In this document: positions 1-8,346 of the stretch, in pieces
How the letters are laid out: every line of letters begins with the position of its first letter
Numbering within the stretch: position 1 is the stretch's first letter
Source of the DNA: Stenotrophomonas lactitubi
GTDB lineage: Bacteria > Pseudomonadota > Gammaproteobacteria > Xanthomonadales > Xanthomonadaceae
DNA length: 64,000 bases
Assembly (NCBI RefSeq): GCF_002803515.1
Contig: NZ_PHQX01000001.1
Location: forward strand, 3,472,001 to 3,536,000
Reading direction: 5' to 3'
Position numbers and translations under genes: made by a program
Notes under the pieces: model-generated
The model's database searches: none
What the model was told of the DNA's origin: nothing
Seen by the model: the letters and a program-made list of their open reading frames with translations, nothing else

Positions 1-89
1 TCAGCGCGCAGCAGGCGTTGCAGGTGATGCGGTTGCTGCAGGCGGGGATGGACAGCGCGCGCGAAGGGCGGCGGGTGCGGGTGGGGTGA
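1..89 (+). CDS. Partial oxidoreductase (C-terminus only), probable Gfo/Idh/MocA family
   Basis: Only the last 28 codons are in the window, read in the frame starting at base 3 and ending at the TGA at 87-89. The peptide is an Ala/Leu/Arg-rich amphipathic helix (ALQVMRLLQAGMDSAREGRR). That pattern is typical of the final helix of Gfo/Idh/MocA NAD(P)-dependent dehydrogenases, which often end in ...LLEAGxxSAxxGRRV. The family call rests on this tail alone and is tentative; the reading frame itself is well supported by its composition and clean end just before the repeat region. Confidence 0.45.
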   Translation, partial: SAQQALQVMRLLQAGMDSAREGRRVRVG

Positions 90-92
90 TCG

Positions 93-311
93 GCAGGGTT
101 GCGCCCTGCACCTGCCGAGGCAACGGCAACGGCAACGGCAAAAGCTGGGCTGCTGAGGGATGGCGGGGTGGGTCCGGTTGCGGGGGACGCTGCAAGTACG
201 TCCATGTAAGCTCGGTCGCCGCATCCATGCGGCTCACGCCCCCGCAACCGGACCCACCCCGCCTTCGACAGGTTCACGCGGCTGTTGGTGGGTGTCGATC
301 TTGGTCGACAC
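93..311 (+). repeat. Composite repeat module, copy A (four sub-elements)
   Basis: Reading rightwards: a small hairpin (GCAGGGTTGCGCCCTGC, 93-109), a GGCAAC/CGGCAA hexamer run ending in AAAAGC (about 119-144), the large hairpin at 162-263, then a TTCGACAG...GCTGTTGGTGGGTGTCGA stretch leading into a GTCGAC palindrome at 292-311. The same four pieces in the same order occur in reverse orientation at 57226-57451, so this is a defined repeat unit and not chance sequence. No protein-coding gene is convincing between 90 and 680; ORFs here are repeat translations. Confidence 0.75.
162..263 (-). repeat. Large hairpin element, copy 1
   Basis: Perfect 25-bp inverted arms (162-186 and 239-263) enclose a 52-nt core (187-238). 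Read on the minus strand, the core contains GCCGCATGGATGCGGC, an inner hairpin, followed by CTTACATGGACGTACTT and GCAGCGT. Four further copies share the core plan but mostly have different arms (13762, 14021, 16206, 57274). Copy 5 has the same arms as this one but its core faces the other way. Confidence 0.8.
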
Positions 312-639
312 AGCATTGCCTGCTCTGGGTGGGTGTCGACCTTGGTCGACACGGCATTGCCTGCTCTGGGTGGGTGTCGACCTTGGTCGACACGGCATTG
401 CCTGCTCTGGGTGGGTGTCGACCTTGGTCGACACGGCATTGCCTGCTCTGGGTGGGTGTCGACCTTGGTCGACACGGCATTGCCTGCTCTGGGTGGGTGT
501 CGACCTTGGTCGACACGGCATTGCCTGCTCTGGGTGGGTGTCGACCTTGGTCGACACGGCATTGCCTGCTCTGGGTGGGTGTCGACCTTGGTCGACACGG
601 CATTGCCTGCTCTGGGTGGGTGTCGACCTTGGTCGACAC
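292..639. repeat. 41-bp tandem repeat array of nine GTCGAC palindromes
   Basis: Nine copies of the palindrome GTGTCGACCTTGGTCGACAC are spaced exactly 41 bp apart, with GTCGAC starting at 294, 335, 376, 417, 458, 499, 540, 581 and 622. The linker reads GGCATTGCCTGCTCTGGGTGG. The first copy has a T for C change (GTCGATC) and slightly different flanks; the inner copies look identical, which suggests recent expansion. There are no unique spacers, so it is not a CRISPR array. Each palindrome belongs to the same class as single GTAG palindromes elsewhere in the window. Confidence 0.9.
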
Positions 640-640
640 A

Positions 641-667
641 GTAGATCCACGCCATGCGTGGATCTAC
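641..667. repeat. GTAG palindrome (GTAGATCCACG type)
   Basis: Perfect 11-bp arms GTAGATCCACG and CGTGGATCTAC around CCATG, starting 14 bp beyond the gnd stop codon. It could form a hairpin at the 3' end of the gnd transcript but has no T-run. A related copy lies at 61745-61767. Confidence 0.7.
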
Positions 668-680
668 GTCAAACCGGTAC

Positions 681-1586
681 TTACGACTTCTTGATGGCGT
701 GGCCGCCGAATTCGTTGCGCATTGCCGACAGCAGACGGTCGGTGAACGAGTTCGACTCGCGCGAACGCAGGCGTTCAAGCAGGGACAGGGTGATCACCGG
801 CGCCGGTACGTCCAGCGCAATCGCTTCGGCGACGGTCCAGCGGCCTTCGCCGGAATCCTCCACGTACGGTGCGATGCCATCCAGCGAGGGGTTGCGCTTG
901 AGGGCTTCGGTGCTCAGATCCAGCAGCCACGAACGCACCACACTGCCGTGGCGCCAGACTTCGGCCACCTGGGCCAGGTCCAGTTCCATCTCCTGCTTGC
1001 GCTCCATCAGCGCGAAGCCTTCGGCGTAGGCCTGCATCATTCCGTACTCGATGCCGTTGTGGACCATCTTGGTGAAGTGGCCTGCGCCGGACGGGCCGAC
1101 GCGCGCCCAGCCGCGGTCCTCGGCCGGTGCTAGCGTGCGCAGCAGCGGTGCGATCTGTTCGACCACCGCTGCATCGCCACCCACCATCAGGCTGTAGCCT
1201 TCCTGCAGGCCCCACACGCCGCCGCTGGTGCCACAGTCCACGTAGCCCAGGTCATCTTCGGCCAGCGCCTTGGCGCGACGGATCGAGTCCTGGTAGTTGG
1301 AGTTGCCACCGTCGATGACGACGTCACCTTCGGCCAGGTGCGGGCTCAACTGGCCCAGTGTCTGGTCCACGGTCTCGCCGGCCGGCACCATCAGCCACAC
1401 CACGCGCGGCACCGGCAGCGCGGCCACTGCGGCGGCCAGCGAATCCACCACCTCCAGGCCGGCCTCGGCGGCGCGCTGGCGGGCGCCCTCGCCCGGGTCG
1501 TAGCCGACCACGCGGTGGCCACCGCGGTGCAGGCGCTGGGCCATGTTGGCACCCATGCGGCCGAGGCCGATCATTGCAATATCCAT
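681..1586 (-). CDS. gnd: 6-phosphogluconate dehydrogenase, decarboxylating, short (about 300 aa) form
   Basis: Oxidatively decarboxylates 6-phosphogluconate to ribulose 5-phosphate in the cytoplasmic pentose phosphate pathway. The 301-aa protein starts with a Rossmann loop GLGRMG (residues 7-12), carries the substrate motif IDGGNSNY (91-98) and GTSGG (119-123), and has the catalytic Lys173 and Glu180 in HFTKMVHNGIEYG. It is the short bacterial type, not the 470-aa dimeric type. Asp30 at the end of the second strand (GYD) suggests NAD+ rather than NADP+ preference; this is inference. It is the last gene of a minus-strand trio, starting 10 bp after the preceding stop. Confidence 0.93.
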   Translation of the reverse strand: MDIAMIGLGRMGANMAQRLHRGGHRVVGYDPGEGARQRAAEAGLEVVDSLAAAVAALPVPRVVWLMVPAGETVDQTLGQLSPHLAEGDVVIDGGNSNYQDSIRRAKALAEDDLGYVDCGTSGGVWGLQEGYSLMVGGDAAVVEQIAPLLRTLAPAEDRGWARVGPSGAGHFTKMVHNGIEYGMMQAYAEGFALMERKQEMELDLAQVAEVWRHGSVVRSWLLDLSTEALKRNPSLDGIAPYVEDSGEGRWTVAEAIALDVPAPVITLSLLERLRSRESNSFTDRLLSAMRNEFGGHAIKKS

Positions 1587-1596
1587 TGTTTCACCT

Positions 1597-2850
1597 TCAG
1601 TTGGGGTCTAGGGTCAGGCTGCCTGGCCTGCCGGTGGCTGCGCAGTGGCGCAACTGCGCCTCGCGCCAACGCCGGTAGAGCGTGGTATGCAGATTGTGCA
1701 ACGCCAGATCGATGGAAAACGGCGTACGCGGATTGCGGTCGAGCAGGCGGATGACGTGGTAGCCGACAGGACGTATACCGCGTGGGTGCGCGTAGATCAC
1801 GAACTGCTGGTAGAACGCATCGTCCAGCAACTGATCCATCTGCTGCACGACGTCACGATAGCGCGGGGCCAGCTGCTCACGCAGCACCGGATCGCGCTCG
1901 TACAGCAGCCGCTCGAAATAGCGTTGACCGACGCGCGGAATGCCCTGCGCCAGCTGCCACAGGGCACGATTGCGCTGGTCGTACCAGGCCAGGCCGCCGT
2001 GCGCGGCCAGCGCCTGCGCGGCACCCTCGCCCACCTCCACCACGACGAAGTTCTCCGCCTGGTTGCTGAGATCGTCCAGCGTGCCTTTGTCGAATACGTG
2101 TTCGATGAAGCCAGGCAGTCCGGCGAATGCCTGCCGCCCCATCGCCGAGGTGCGCACGGCCTTGCCGTCGGCCAGGAACTGGCCGGCCTGCGCGCCCAGC
2201 AGGATGCTGTCGGTGTCGTGCAGGCCAAGGAAGGTGCCGATGGACAGTTCGTCCGCAGTGAACTCCGCATCGAAGGCCGCATCGCCGTACAGCTCGCGCT
2301 GCGTGGCCAGCTGCGCGACCTGACGGCCGACACCGCACTCGGCGCGCACGTGCCCGGTGTAGAACGCATCCAGTGCGCGGCTGTTGCTGGCAGCCGGTAC
2401 ATACCCACGACCGAAGCTGCGCACCCGCTGCCAACCCTGTGCCGGGGCGCCGCGTGCGCCAAAGCCGATCCAGCCCAGCTGCACACCGGTGAAGCGGAAG
2501 GATTCATTGTCCTGCAGTGCCTGCGTAGCGCGTTGCACGGCACCGCCCAGTTCAAAGGCGTAGGCACAGACCGTGGCCGGGTCGTCCAGCAGCTGCTGCA
2601 ACAGAGCCTGCCGATCGGCGTCAGCCATCGTGTCCGGCCAACGCACGCGCAGATCACCGGCCGCCTGCGCCTCGGCCAGCGAGGTTCGCGTACAGACCGG
2701 CCCACCGTGTACCTGCGGCGCGGTGATCGCGGTGGTTTCAAAGCGCCACCCCAGCCGCTGCAGCAGGCCCTGGGTGCACTCGGCCGTAGCGGCCAGCGCG
2801 CTCAGGGGCCAACCCAGCAGCAGGGCCCATGCCATCACCCTGCCGCGCAC
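1597..2850 (-). CDS. Secreted protein of unknown function, possible Tgl-like Cys region
   Basis: A 417-aa protein with an N-terminal signal peptide (hydrophobic residues 6-20, then ALAATAEC), so probably periplasmic or exported. I do not recognise a firm family. The segment ALDAFYTGHVRAECGVGRQ, with Cys162, resembles the neighbourhood of the catalytic Cys in Bacillus-type protein-glutamine gamma-glutamyltransferase (Tgl: ...FECATAM...). The similarity is short and no His/Asp partner was confirmed. It begins 2 bp after the upstream lipoprotein gene and is followed by gnd, so the three are probably co-transcribed, although no functional link to sugar metabolism is evident. Confidence 0.8.
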   Translation of the reverse strand: MRGRVMAWALLLGWPLSALAATAECTQGLLQRLGWRFETTAITAPQVHGGPVCTRTSLAEAQAAGDLRVRWPDTMADADRQALLQQLLDDPATVCAYAFELGGAVQRATQALQDNESFRFTGVQLGWIGFGARGAPAQGWQRVRSFGRGYVPAASNSRALDAFYTGHVRAECGVGRQVAQLATQRELYGDAAFDAEFTADELSIGTFLGLHDTDSILLGAQAGQFLADGKAVRTSAMGRQAFAGLPGFIEHVFDKGTLDDLSNQAENFVVVEVGEGAAQALAAHGGLAWYDQRNRALWQLAQGIPRVGQRYFERLLYERDPVLREQLAPRYRDVVQQMDQLLDDAFYQQFVIYAHPRGIRPVGYHVIRLLDRNPRTPFSIDLALHNLHTTLYRRWREAQLRHCAATGRPGSLTLDPN

Positions 2851-2852
2851 GT

Positions 2853-3470
2853 TCAGCCCTGGTCCGTCGCTGCCGGCACTGGTTCGGGCTCGGGCCCGGC
2901 CGCAGGCTGCGGCGACGCGGCCGGTTGCGGTTGCGGCTCTGCTTTCGCTGTCGCCGGCAGGTACTGCTGCAGGCGCTGGAAGAAGCGCCGATAGAACTCG
3001 GCATCGGTGATCGTGCTGCTGGCCACTTTCACCAGCGAGTCGTCATTGCTGCCGAACGGCAACGACACCGAGCCCAACGCGCCCACGCCGACACTGGCCG
3101 AGGTCGGGCTCTTCTTCAGCGCATAGCGATCCTGCACGGCGCTGACGAACACCAGCGCCTGGCTGCCACGCGGCGCGCACGAGATACGCAGCACCAGTTG
3201 TTCGTGGTCATCCTCGCGCGGCTGGAAATTCTTGTTGCCTTCCACCTGCGCGTCGTCGGACCGTGCGATGGCATAGCCCTGGCTGAGCAGCGTGCGCCGT
3301 GCCGCCTCGCAGGCTTCGGCCGGACGCCCATCGACGGTGCGCGAGAACGTATCCCCCGAATCGAAAGACTCACGCAGCACTGTGCTGTCGGCGGCGCGAC
3401 CACCACAGGCGGACAATGCCAGGGCACTGGTGGCGGCCAGCAGGGAAGCAGAAAGAAGGGAGGCCCGCAT
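2853..3470 (-). CDS. DUF2242-like lipoprotein
   Basis: A 205-aa predicted lipoprotein: short signal peptide with lipobox LSAC (Cys21), then a globular part with DTFSRTVDG, ACEAARRTLLSQGY and an SVGALGSVSLPFG-type segment, ending in a Pro/Glu/Ala-rich low-complexity tail (about 175-205). The ACEAARRxLLSQGY pattern fits the DUF2242 lipoprotein family found in beta- and gammaproteobacteria, whose role is unknown. First gene of the trio with the secreted protein and gnd. The 29-bp hairpin at 3573-3639 insulates it from prc upstream. Confidence 0.8.
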   Translation of the reverse strand: MRASLLSASLLAATSALALSACGGRAADSTVLRESFDSGDTFSRTVDGRPAEACEAARRTLLSQGYAIARSDDAQVEGNKNFQPREDDHEQLVLRISCAPRGSQALVFVSAVQDRYALKKSPTSASVGVGALGSVSLPFGSNDDSLVKVASSTITDAEFYRRFFQRLQQYLPATAKAEPQPQPAASPQPAAGPEPEPVPAATDQG

Positions 3471-3572
3471 GGGTACTCCTGCGAAGACGGTAACCCTGAG
3501 GGTAGCCCCCTGCCCGTGTGCACCGGGTCGAAAACACCGGCCCCCTCCCCCACCGTTGTTCCCGGTTCATGC

Positions 3573-3639
3573 AAAAAGGGGACGGAGGGGATTAAGTCGT
3601 TTGTGCTACTAACGACTTAATCCCCTCCGTCCCCTTTTT
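3573..3639 (-). terminator. Very long perfect hairpin terminator downstream of prc
   Basis: Twenty-nine-base perfect inverted arms (3573-3601 and 3611-3639) with a 9-nt loop, beginning in AAAAAGGGGACGG and ending in CCGTCCCCTTTTT. It lies 7 bp after the prc stop, so the A/T ends make it work as a rho-independent terminator in either direction. Twenty-nine perfect base pairs is far more than termination needs, so it may be a different REP-type mobile palindrome reused as a terminator. Confidence 0.8.
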
Positions 3640-3646
3640 CACTCAA

Positions 3647-5824
3647 TCAGTCGGCCCAGCGGCCTGCGGCGGTGGACTGCGGCAGCACCTGTGCCGACAG
3701 CGGACGGTCGGCCTCCAGCAGGTTCACTGCGTCGGCCAGGATCGAGGCCGATTCACGCAGCAACGGGTCCGGGCGCTTCTCGGCGGCCTTCTCGCGGGCG
3801 GCATCCTTGACGATGTCGCGCTCGTTGCCGGTCAGGCCGTCATCGCTGCTGTCATCGGCCAGCGGGTCCAGGGCCAGGCCCAGTTCCTTGCGTACGATCT
3901 GGCGCTGCTTGCGCTGGGTGTCCTGGCGCTCGCGCTCGGCACGACGGGTTGCTTCATTCAGCGAGACGTACTTCTTCGCTGCTTCGGTACGGAACTGCTC
4001 CACGTCCTCGTTCCACCACTGGAACTCCTTGTCGGTGGCGATACGCGCGTCGTGGCGCGTTTCCAGCTTGGGCAGCAGCGGCGCGAAGTTGCCGTACTGG
4101 GTGTGCGGCACTGCGGCGATGCGGGTCCACGGCAACGCGTTGTCGTAGGTGCTCTCGCCGAACTCGGTGGCATCGACGCTGGCCGGGAACGCCAGGTCCG
4201 GCACCACACCCTTGTGCTGGGTGCTGCTGCCACTGATGCGGAAGAACTGGGCGATGGTCAGCTTCACCTGGCCAAAGCGCTGGGTTTCGCCGCTCGGCCA
4301 ACGGTCCAGGTCGACGATGTTCTGTACGGTGCCCTTGCCGAAGCTGGTTTCACCGATGACCAGGCCGCGACCGTAGTCCTGGATGGCACCGGCAAAGATC
4401 TCCGACGCCGACGCCGAACCACGGTTGATCAGCACTGCCAGCGGGCCATCCCATGCCACGCCCTGGTTGCGGTCGCTGTTGACGGTGACGCGGCCACCGG
4501 ATTCGCGCACCTGCACCACCGGACCCTGCTCGATGAACAGACCGGTCAGCTCGATGGCTTCATCCAGCGAACCACCACCGTTGTTGCGCAGGTCCAGCAC
4601 CACGCCGTCCAGCTTGTCGGTCTTGAAACCAGCCAGCAGCTTGGCCACGTCGCGGGTGGCCGACGCATAGTCGGCGGCGTTGCGACGACGGCCTTCGAAG
4701 TCCTGGTAGAAGGTCGGCAGCTTGATCACGCCAACCTTGCGTGCCGGCTCGCCATTGGTGGCCGGGATGGTCATGGTCTCGCCCTTGGCGGCCTGTTCGG
4801 CCAGGCGCACCTTCTGCCGGGTCAGCACCAGGGTGTGGTGCTTGCCGTCGACGCCGGCTTCGGCCGGAATGAATTCCAGCTTGACGTCGGTGTCCTTGGC
4901 GCCACGGATCTTGGCCACCACATCATCGATGCGCCAGCCGATCACATCTTCCACCAGCCCGGACTTGCCCTGGCCGACACCGACGATGCGGTCACCCGGC
5001 TTCAGCGTGCCATCCACAGCCGCCGGGCCACCGGCGATGATCTCGCGGATCACCACCACATCGTCCTGGCGCTGCAGCTGCGCGCCGATGCCTTCCAGCG
5101 ACAGCGACATCGCCTGGTTGAAGTTCTCGGCGGTACGCGGGGTGAAGTAATCGGTGTGCGGATCAACCGCGCTGGTGTAGGCGTTCATGAAGAACTGGAA
5201 GGTGTCTTCGCCCTTCAGTTCGTTGACCGACTTTTCCAGGGTGGCGTAGCGCTTGTCCAGCGTCTTGCGGATGTCATCGGACTTCTTGCCGGCCAGCTTC
5301 AGGCGCAGCCAGTCGTTCTTCACCGACTTGCGCCACAGCTCGTCGAGTTCGGCATTGGAAGCGGCCCACGGCACCTCCTTGCGGTCGTACTCGAAGCGCT
5401 CATCGGTGGTGAAATCCGGTTCCTGCTTCAGCAGCTTGCGCGCATAGGCCACACGCTCGCCGACGCGCTGCTTGTAGATCGCGAACACCTGGAAGGCCGG
5501 CTCCAGTTCGCCGCCGCGGATGGCATTGGCAATGCCGGCCTGGAACGGTGCGAAGCGGGTGATGTCGGCCTGGGTGAAGTACTGCTTGCCGCCGTCCAGC
5601 GTCTCCAGGTAGCGCTTGAACACATCCTTGGAGGTGGCTTCATCGAGCGCACGCGGGCGGTAGGCGTAGCGGCTGTCGGACAACAGGCCGTACACCAGCT
5701 TGGAGGTGGTCACCTGATCGGCGGTGGCGGCAGCCGGCAACGCCGGTGAGTCGGCCTTGGCCGCCAGCGCCAGCGGCGCGACCAGCGCCAGGGCCATCAG
5801 GAATGCGGGGGCTTTGAATTTCAT
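3647..5824 (-). CDS. prc: Tail-specific (C-terminal processing) protease Prc/Tsp
   Basis: A periplasmic S41 serine protease that trims or degrades proteins from their C-termini, including cell-wall hydrolases and tagged proteins. The 725-aa protein has a signal peptide (residues 1-22), a Tsp N-terminal domain, a PDZ domain (about 235-325), and the S41 core with RGSASASEIFAGA. By spacing to E. coli Tsp, the catalytic set is Ser472, Asp483 and Lys497 (FGKGT). A C-terminal DUF3340-type extension follows. It appears monocistronic: 233 bp to lipA upstream and a strong hairpin directly downstream. Confidence 0.95.
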   Translation of the reverse strand: MKFKAPAFLMALALVAPLALAAKADSPALPAAATADQVTTSKLVYGLLSDSRYAYRPRALDEATSKDVFKRYLETLDGGKQYFTQADITRFAPFQAGIANAIRGGELEPAFQVFAIYKQRVGERVAYARKLLKQEPDFTTDERFEYDRKEVPWAASNAELDELWRKSVKNDWLRLKLAGKKSDDIRKTLDKRYATLEKSVNELKGEDTFQFFMNAYTSAVDPHTDYFTPRTAENFNQAMSLSLEGIGAQLQRQDDVVVIREIIAGGPAAVDGTLKPGDRIVGVGQGKSGLVEDVIGWRIDDVVAKIRGAKDTDVKLEFIPAEAGVDGKHHTLVLTRQKVRLAEQAAKGETMTIPATNGEPARKVGVIKLPTFYQDFEGRRRNAADYASATRDVAKLLAGFKTDKLDGVVLDLRNNGGGSLDEAIELTGLFIEQGPVVQVRESGGRVTVNSDRNQGVAWDGPLAVLINRGSASASEIFAGAIQDYGRGLVIGETSFGKGTVQNIVDLDRWPSGETQRFGQVKLTIAQFFRISGSSTQHKGVVPDLAFPASVDATEFGESTYDNALPWTRIAAVPHTQYGNFAPLLPKLETRHDARIATDKEFQWWNEDVEQFRTEAAKKYVSLNEATRRAERERQDTQRKQRQIVRKELGLALDPLADDSSDDGLTGNERDIVKDAAREKAAEKRPDPLLRESASILADAVNLLEADRPLSAQVLPQSTAAGRWAD

Positions 5825-6026
5825 TGACGTGCTCGAAGGCGCCTTGCCAAGGGGGAGACTGCAGGGTGTTCAGACACCGCGACAGTGCCGAAAGTTGCCG
5901 GGTTTGTCACCCGCCCACATTCGGTGGAAAACCAGCCTAGCGGGGCCGGTGTAGCAAATTGTGAATGCAGGCGAAGGCGTGCGGACCAACGGTCCGCACC
6001 CACCGTGGTGGTGGTGACACCCATCG

Positions 6027-6050
6027 GTAGCGCCGGGCCATGCCCGGCGG
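6027..6050 (+). repeat. SMAG/REP palindrome (GTAGCGCCGGGC type)
   Basis: GTAG followed by CGCCGGGCCATGCCCGGCGG, just downstream of the lipA stop codon. Elements of this kind start with GTAG, are 23-25 bp long and occur in tens of copies here. A separate small palindrome GCGGACCAACGGTCCGC lies at 5981-5997. Confidence 0.8.
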
Positions 6051-6057
6051 CAACCGC

Positions 6058-7068
6058 TTACTGGACGCCGGCGCCCTTGGCCTGCACGTCGGCGTGGTAC
6101 GACGAGCGCACCATCGGGCCGGAGGCCACGTGGCTGAAGCCCAGCTCGTAACCGTAGACTTCCAGCGCCTTGTAGTCTTCCGGCGTCCAGTACTTCAGCA
6201 CCGGATGGTGATGCGCGGTCGGCTGCAGGTACTGGCCGATGGTGATCATGTCCACGTTGTGCGCACGCAAGTCGCGCATGGTGGCCTTGATCTGTTCGAA
6301 GTCTTCGCCCAGGCCCAGCATGATGCCCGACTTGGTCGGCACGTCAGGGTGCTGCGCCTTGAAGTTCTTCAGCAGGTTCAACGACCACTGGTAATCGGCA
6401 CCCGGGCGCACGTTGCGGTACAGGTCCGGCACGGTTTCGATGTTGTGGTTGAACACGTCCGGCGGATTCTGCGCAAGGATCTCCAGCGCGCGCTCCATGC
6501 GGCCCTTGCCGCGGAAGTCCGGGGTCAGCACTTCGATGCGGGTGCCCGGCGACTTCTCGCGGATGGCGGTGATGCAGTCGACGAAGTGCTGGGCACCGCC
6601 GTCGCGCAGGTCATCGCGGTCGACGCTGGTCACCACCACGTACTTCAGGCCCATGTCGGCCACGGTCTGGCCGAGGCTGGCCGGCTCGTTGGCATCGGGC
6701 GGCTTCGGCCGGCCGTGGGCCACGTCGCAGAACGAGCAGCGACGGGTGCAGACCTCGCCCAGGATCATGAAGGTGGCGGTGCCGTGGCCGAAGCATTCGT
6801 GGATGTTCGGGCAGCTGGCTTCTTCGCACACGGTCACCAGACGGTTCTCGCGCAGCTTCGCTTTCAGGTTCTGCACGGCATTGCCCGAAGGAATGCGCAC
6901 GCGGATCCAGGAGGGCTTGCGCAGCACCGGCACGTCGGCGAACTGCACCGGCGAGCGGTTGATCTTGTCCCCACCCATCTGCTTGACCCCGGCCTGCAAC
7001 GGCGCGGTGGACGGAAGCTCGGCCTGCACGATCTGCAGGGAAATGGTGCGGGCAGTGGTTTCAGTCAT
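6058..7068 (-). CDS. lipA: Lipoyl synthase
   Basis: Radical-SAM enzyme that inserts two sulfurs into protein-bound octanoyl groups to make lipoate for pyruvate and 2-oxoglutarate dehydrogenases. The 336-aa sequence shows the auxiliary 4Fe-4S cluster Cys81-x4-Cys86-x5-Cys92 ([12 protein letters not shown]) and the SAM cluster Cys107-x3-Cys111-x2-Cys114 (CTRRCSFC). It is the third gene of DUF493-lipB-lipA, 17 bp after lipB, so synthesis and transfer steps are made together. Confidence 0.97.
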   Translation of the reverse strand: MTETTARTISLQIVQAELPSTAPLQAGVKQMGGDKINRSPVQFADVPVLRKPSWIRVRIPSGNAVQNLKAKLRENRLVTVCEEASCPNIHECFGHGTATFMILGEVCTRRCSFCDVAHGRPKPPDANEPASLGQTVADMGLKYVVVTSVDRDDLRDGGAQHFVDCITAIREKSPGTRIEVLTPDFRGKGRMERALEILAQNPPDVFNHNIETVPDLYRNVRPGADYQWSLNLLKNFKAQHPDVPTKSGIMLGLGEDFEQIKATMRDLRAHNVDMITIGQYLQPTAHHHPVLKYWTPEDYKALEVYGYELGFSHVASGPMVRSSYHADVQAKGAGVQ

Positions 7069-7085
7069 GGCGTTTCCGGGGGCGG

Positions 7086-7799
7086 TCAGGCGGCCGCAGA
7101 GAGATCAGGCAGTTCAGGCACGGGCTGCAGCAGCAGGCCGAACTGGCGGGCCAGGTGGTCCAGCAGCACCGGCTTGACGGCGTCCATCCCGGACGGTCCG
7201 CCCAAGTCTAGCACCGTGGTCACCTGCAACCCCTCGTAACCACAGGGGTTGATGCGGTGGAAAGGATCCAGGTCCATGGCCACGTTGAAGGCCAGGCCAT
7301 GGAAGGTGCAGCCGCGACGCACGCGGATGCCGAGCGCGGCGATCTTGGCGCCGCCGACATAGACGCCCGGGGCGCCGTCGAGCCGTTCGGCACCGATGTT
7401 CCACTCGGCCAGCGTGTCGATGATGGCCTGTTCGATGCGGCACACGTAGTCGCGCACGCCGATGCCCAGCCGCGGCAGGCGCAGCAGCGGGTAGATCACG
7501 ATCTGGCCGGGGCCGTGGTAGGTCACCTGGCCGCCGCGATCGACGTGGACCACCGGGATCTCGCCCGGCGCCAGCACGTGCTCGACCTTGCCGGCCTGGC
7601 CCAGGGTGAACACCGGATCGTGCTCGACCACCCACAGCTCGTCGAGCGTGTCGTCGTCGCGCTGGTCGGTGAAACGCTGCATGGCGTGCCAGACCGGTTC
7701 GTAGGGCTGGCGCCCCAGTTCACGGACCACCGCCGGGCGCGGCGGACGCGCCTCGGGGGCCGCCGCTTCGGCAGGGCAGCTGACGGCTACACCGTCCAC
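7086..7799 (-). CDS. lipB: Octanoyl-[ACP]:protein N-octanoyltransferase
   Basis: Moves octanoate from acyl carrier protein to lipoyl domains, the step before LipA. The 237-aa protein contains the family signature [12 protein letters not shown] (88-99), the invariant Lys152 (GGAKIAA) and the nucleophilic Cys186 in NPCGYEGL. Its start overlaps the end of the DUF493 gene by 13 bp, indicating translational coupling, and lipA follows after 17 bp. Confidence 0.97.
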   Translation of the reverse strand: MDGVAVSCPAEAAAPEARPPRPAVVRELGRQPYEPVWHAMQRFTDQRDDDTLDELWVVEHDPVFTLGQAGKVEHVLAPGEIPVVHVDRGGQVTYHGPGQIVIYPLLRLPRLGIGVRDYVCRIEQAIIDTLAEWNIGAERLDGAPGVYVGGAKIAALGIRVRRGCTFHGLAFNVAMDLDPFHRINPCGYEGLQVTTVLDLGGPSGMDAVKPVLLDHLARQFGLLLQPVPELPDLSAAA

Positions 7800-8065
7800 T
7801 TCACTTCCGGGTGGTCGCGCAGGGCCTGGTGGGCCACGTCGTACTGTTCACGGTTCTCGGCCCGGAAGACCAGGCGCACCGAGACGTACTTGCCGTTGGA
7901 CGAATGCTTCCAGCTGATGCGCTCGTTCACCACGTCAACGCCAGCAGCCAGCAGCAGGCGGGGGAGTTCATGCTCCAGGCCGCGGTTGGCCGGGCCCATC
8001 GCGCTGAGCTCGAACTGACCGGGGAACTGGAAGCCGTGTTCGGGATTGTCGGACTTGATTTCCAT
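7787..8065 (-). CDS. DUF493 (YbeD) family protein
   Basis: A 92-aa protein of the YbeD/DUF493 ACT-like family that commonly accompanies lipB. It is sometimes proposed to regulate lipoate metabolism, without firm mechanism. The start at [16 protein letters not shown] was chosen because homologues begin near this point (polar start, then GFxFPGxFELxAMG); the frame is open to 8161 but the extra residues do not look family-like. It heads the DUF493-lipB-lipA operon and overlaps lipB by 13 bp. Confidence 0.88.
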   Translation of the reverse strand: MEIKSDNPEHGFQFPGQFELSAMGPANRGLEHELPRLLLAAGVDVVNERISWKHSSNGKYVSVRLVFRAENREQYDVAHQALRDHPEVKWTV

Positions 8066-8346
8066 GCGCCCATTATCGGGCCGCAGGGCAACAAACCCAA
8101 GAGTATTCATATAGGCCGGCGGCACCGCAGGCGGGCCGCTGCGTTGCAGCTGAACATCCATTCAGGCCCGGACCCGGGTCTCAGGGCCCCCGCGCCCATC
8201 CGCGCAGCTGCCCCTGCGGTAACCAATTGTGTCGATCAGACAATGTTGTTTTCGGAACAGACAAGTGATCCCAGCGCGCTCGTTCCATCACATCGCCGGG
8301 AGTACCGTGTCGTTGCATAAAACGACAGACAAAAGCCCCCTTCCCC

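Noticed and set aside
292..639. CRISPR-like regular repeat array
   Set aside because: The 41-bp period has no unique spacers: the linker is identical in every unit and there are no cas genes.
86..1029. Long plus-strand open frames over the tandem array and gnd
   Set aside because: They translate the repeat unit over and over or run antisense to gnd.
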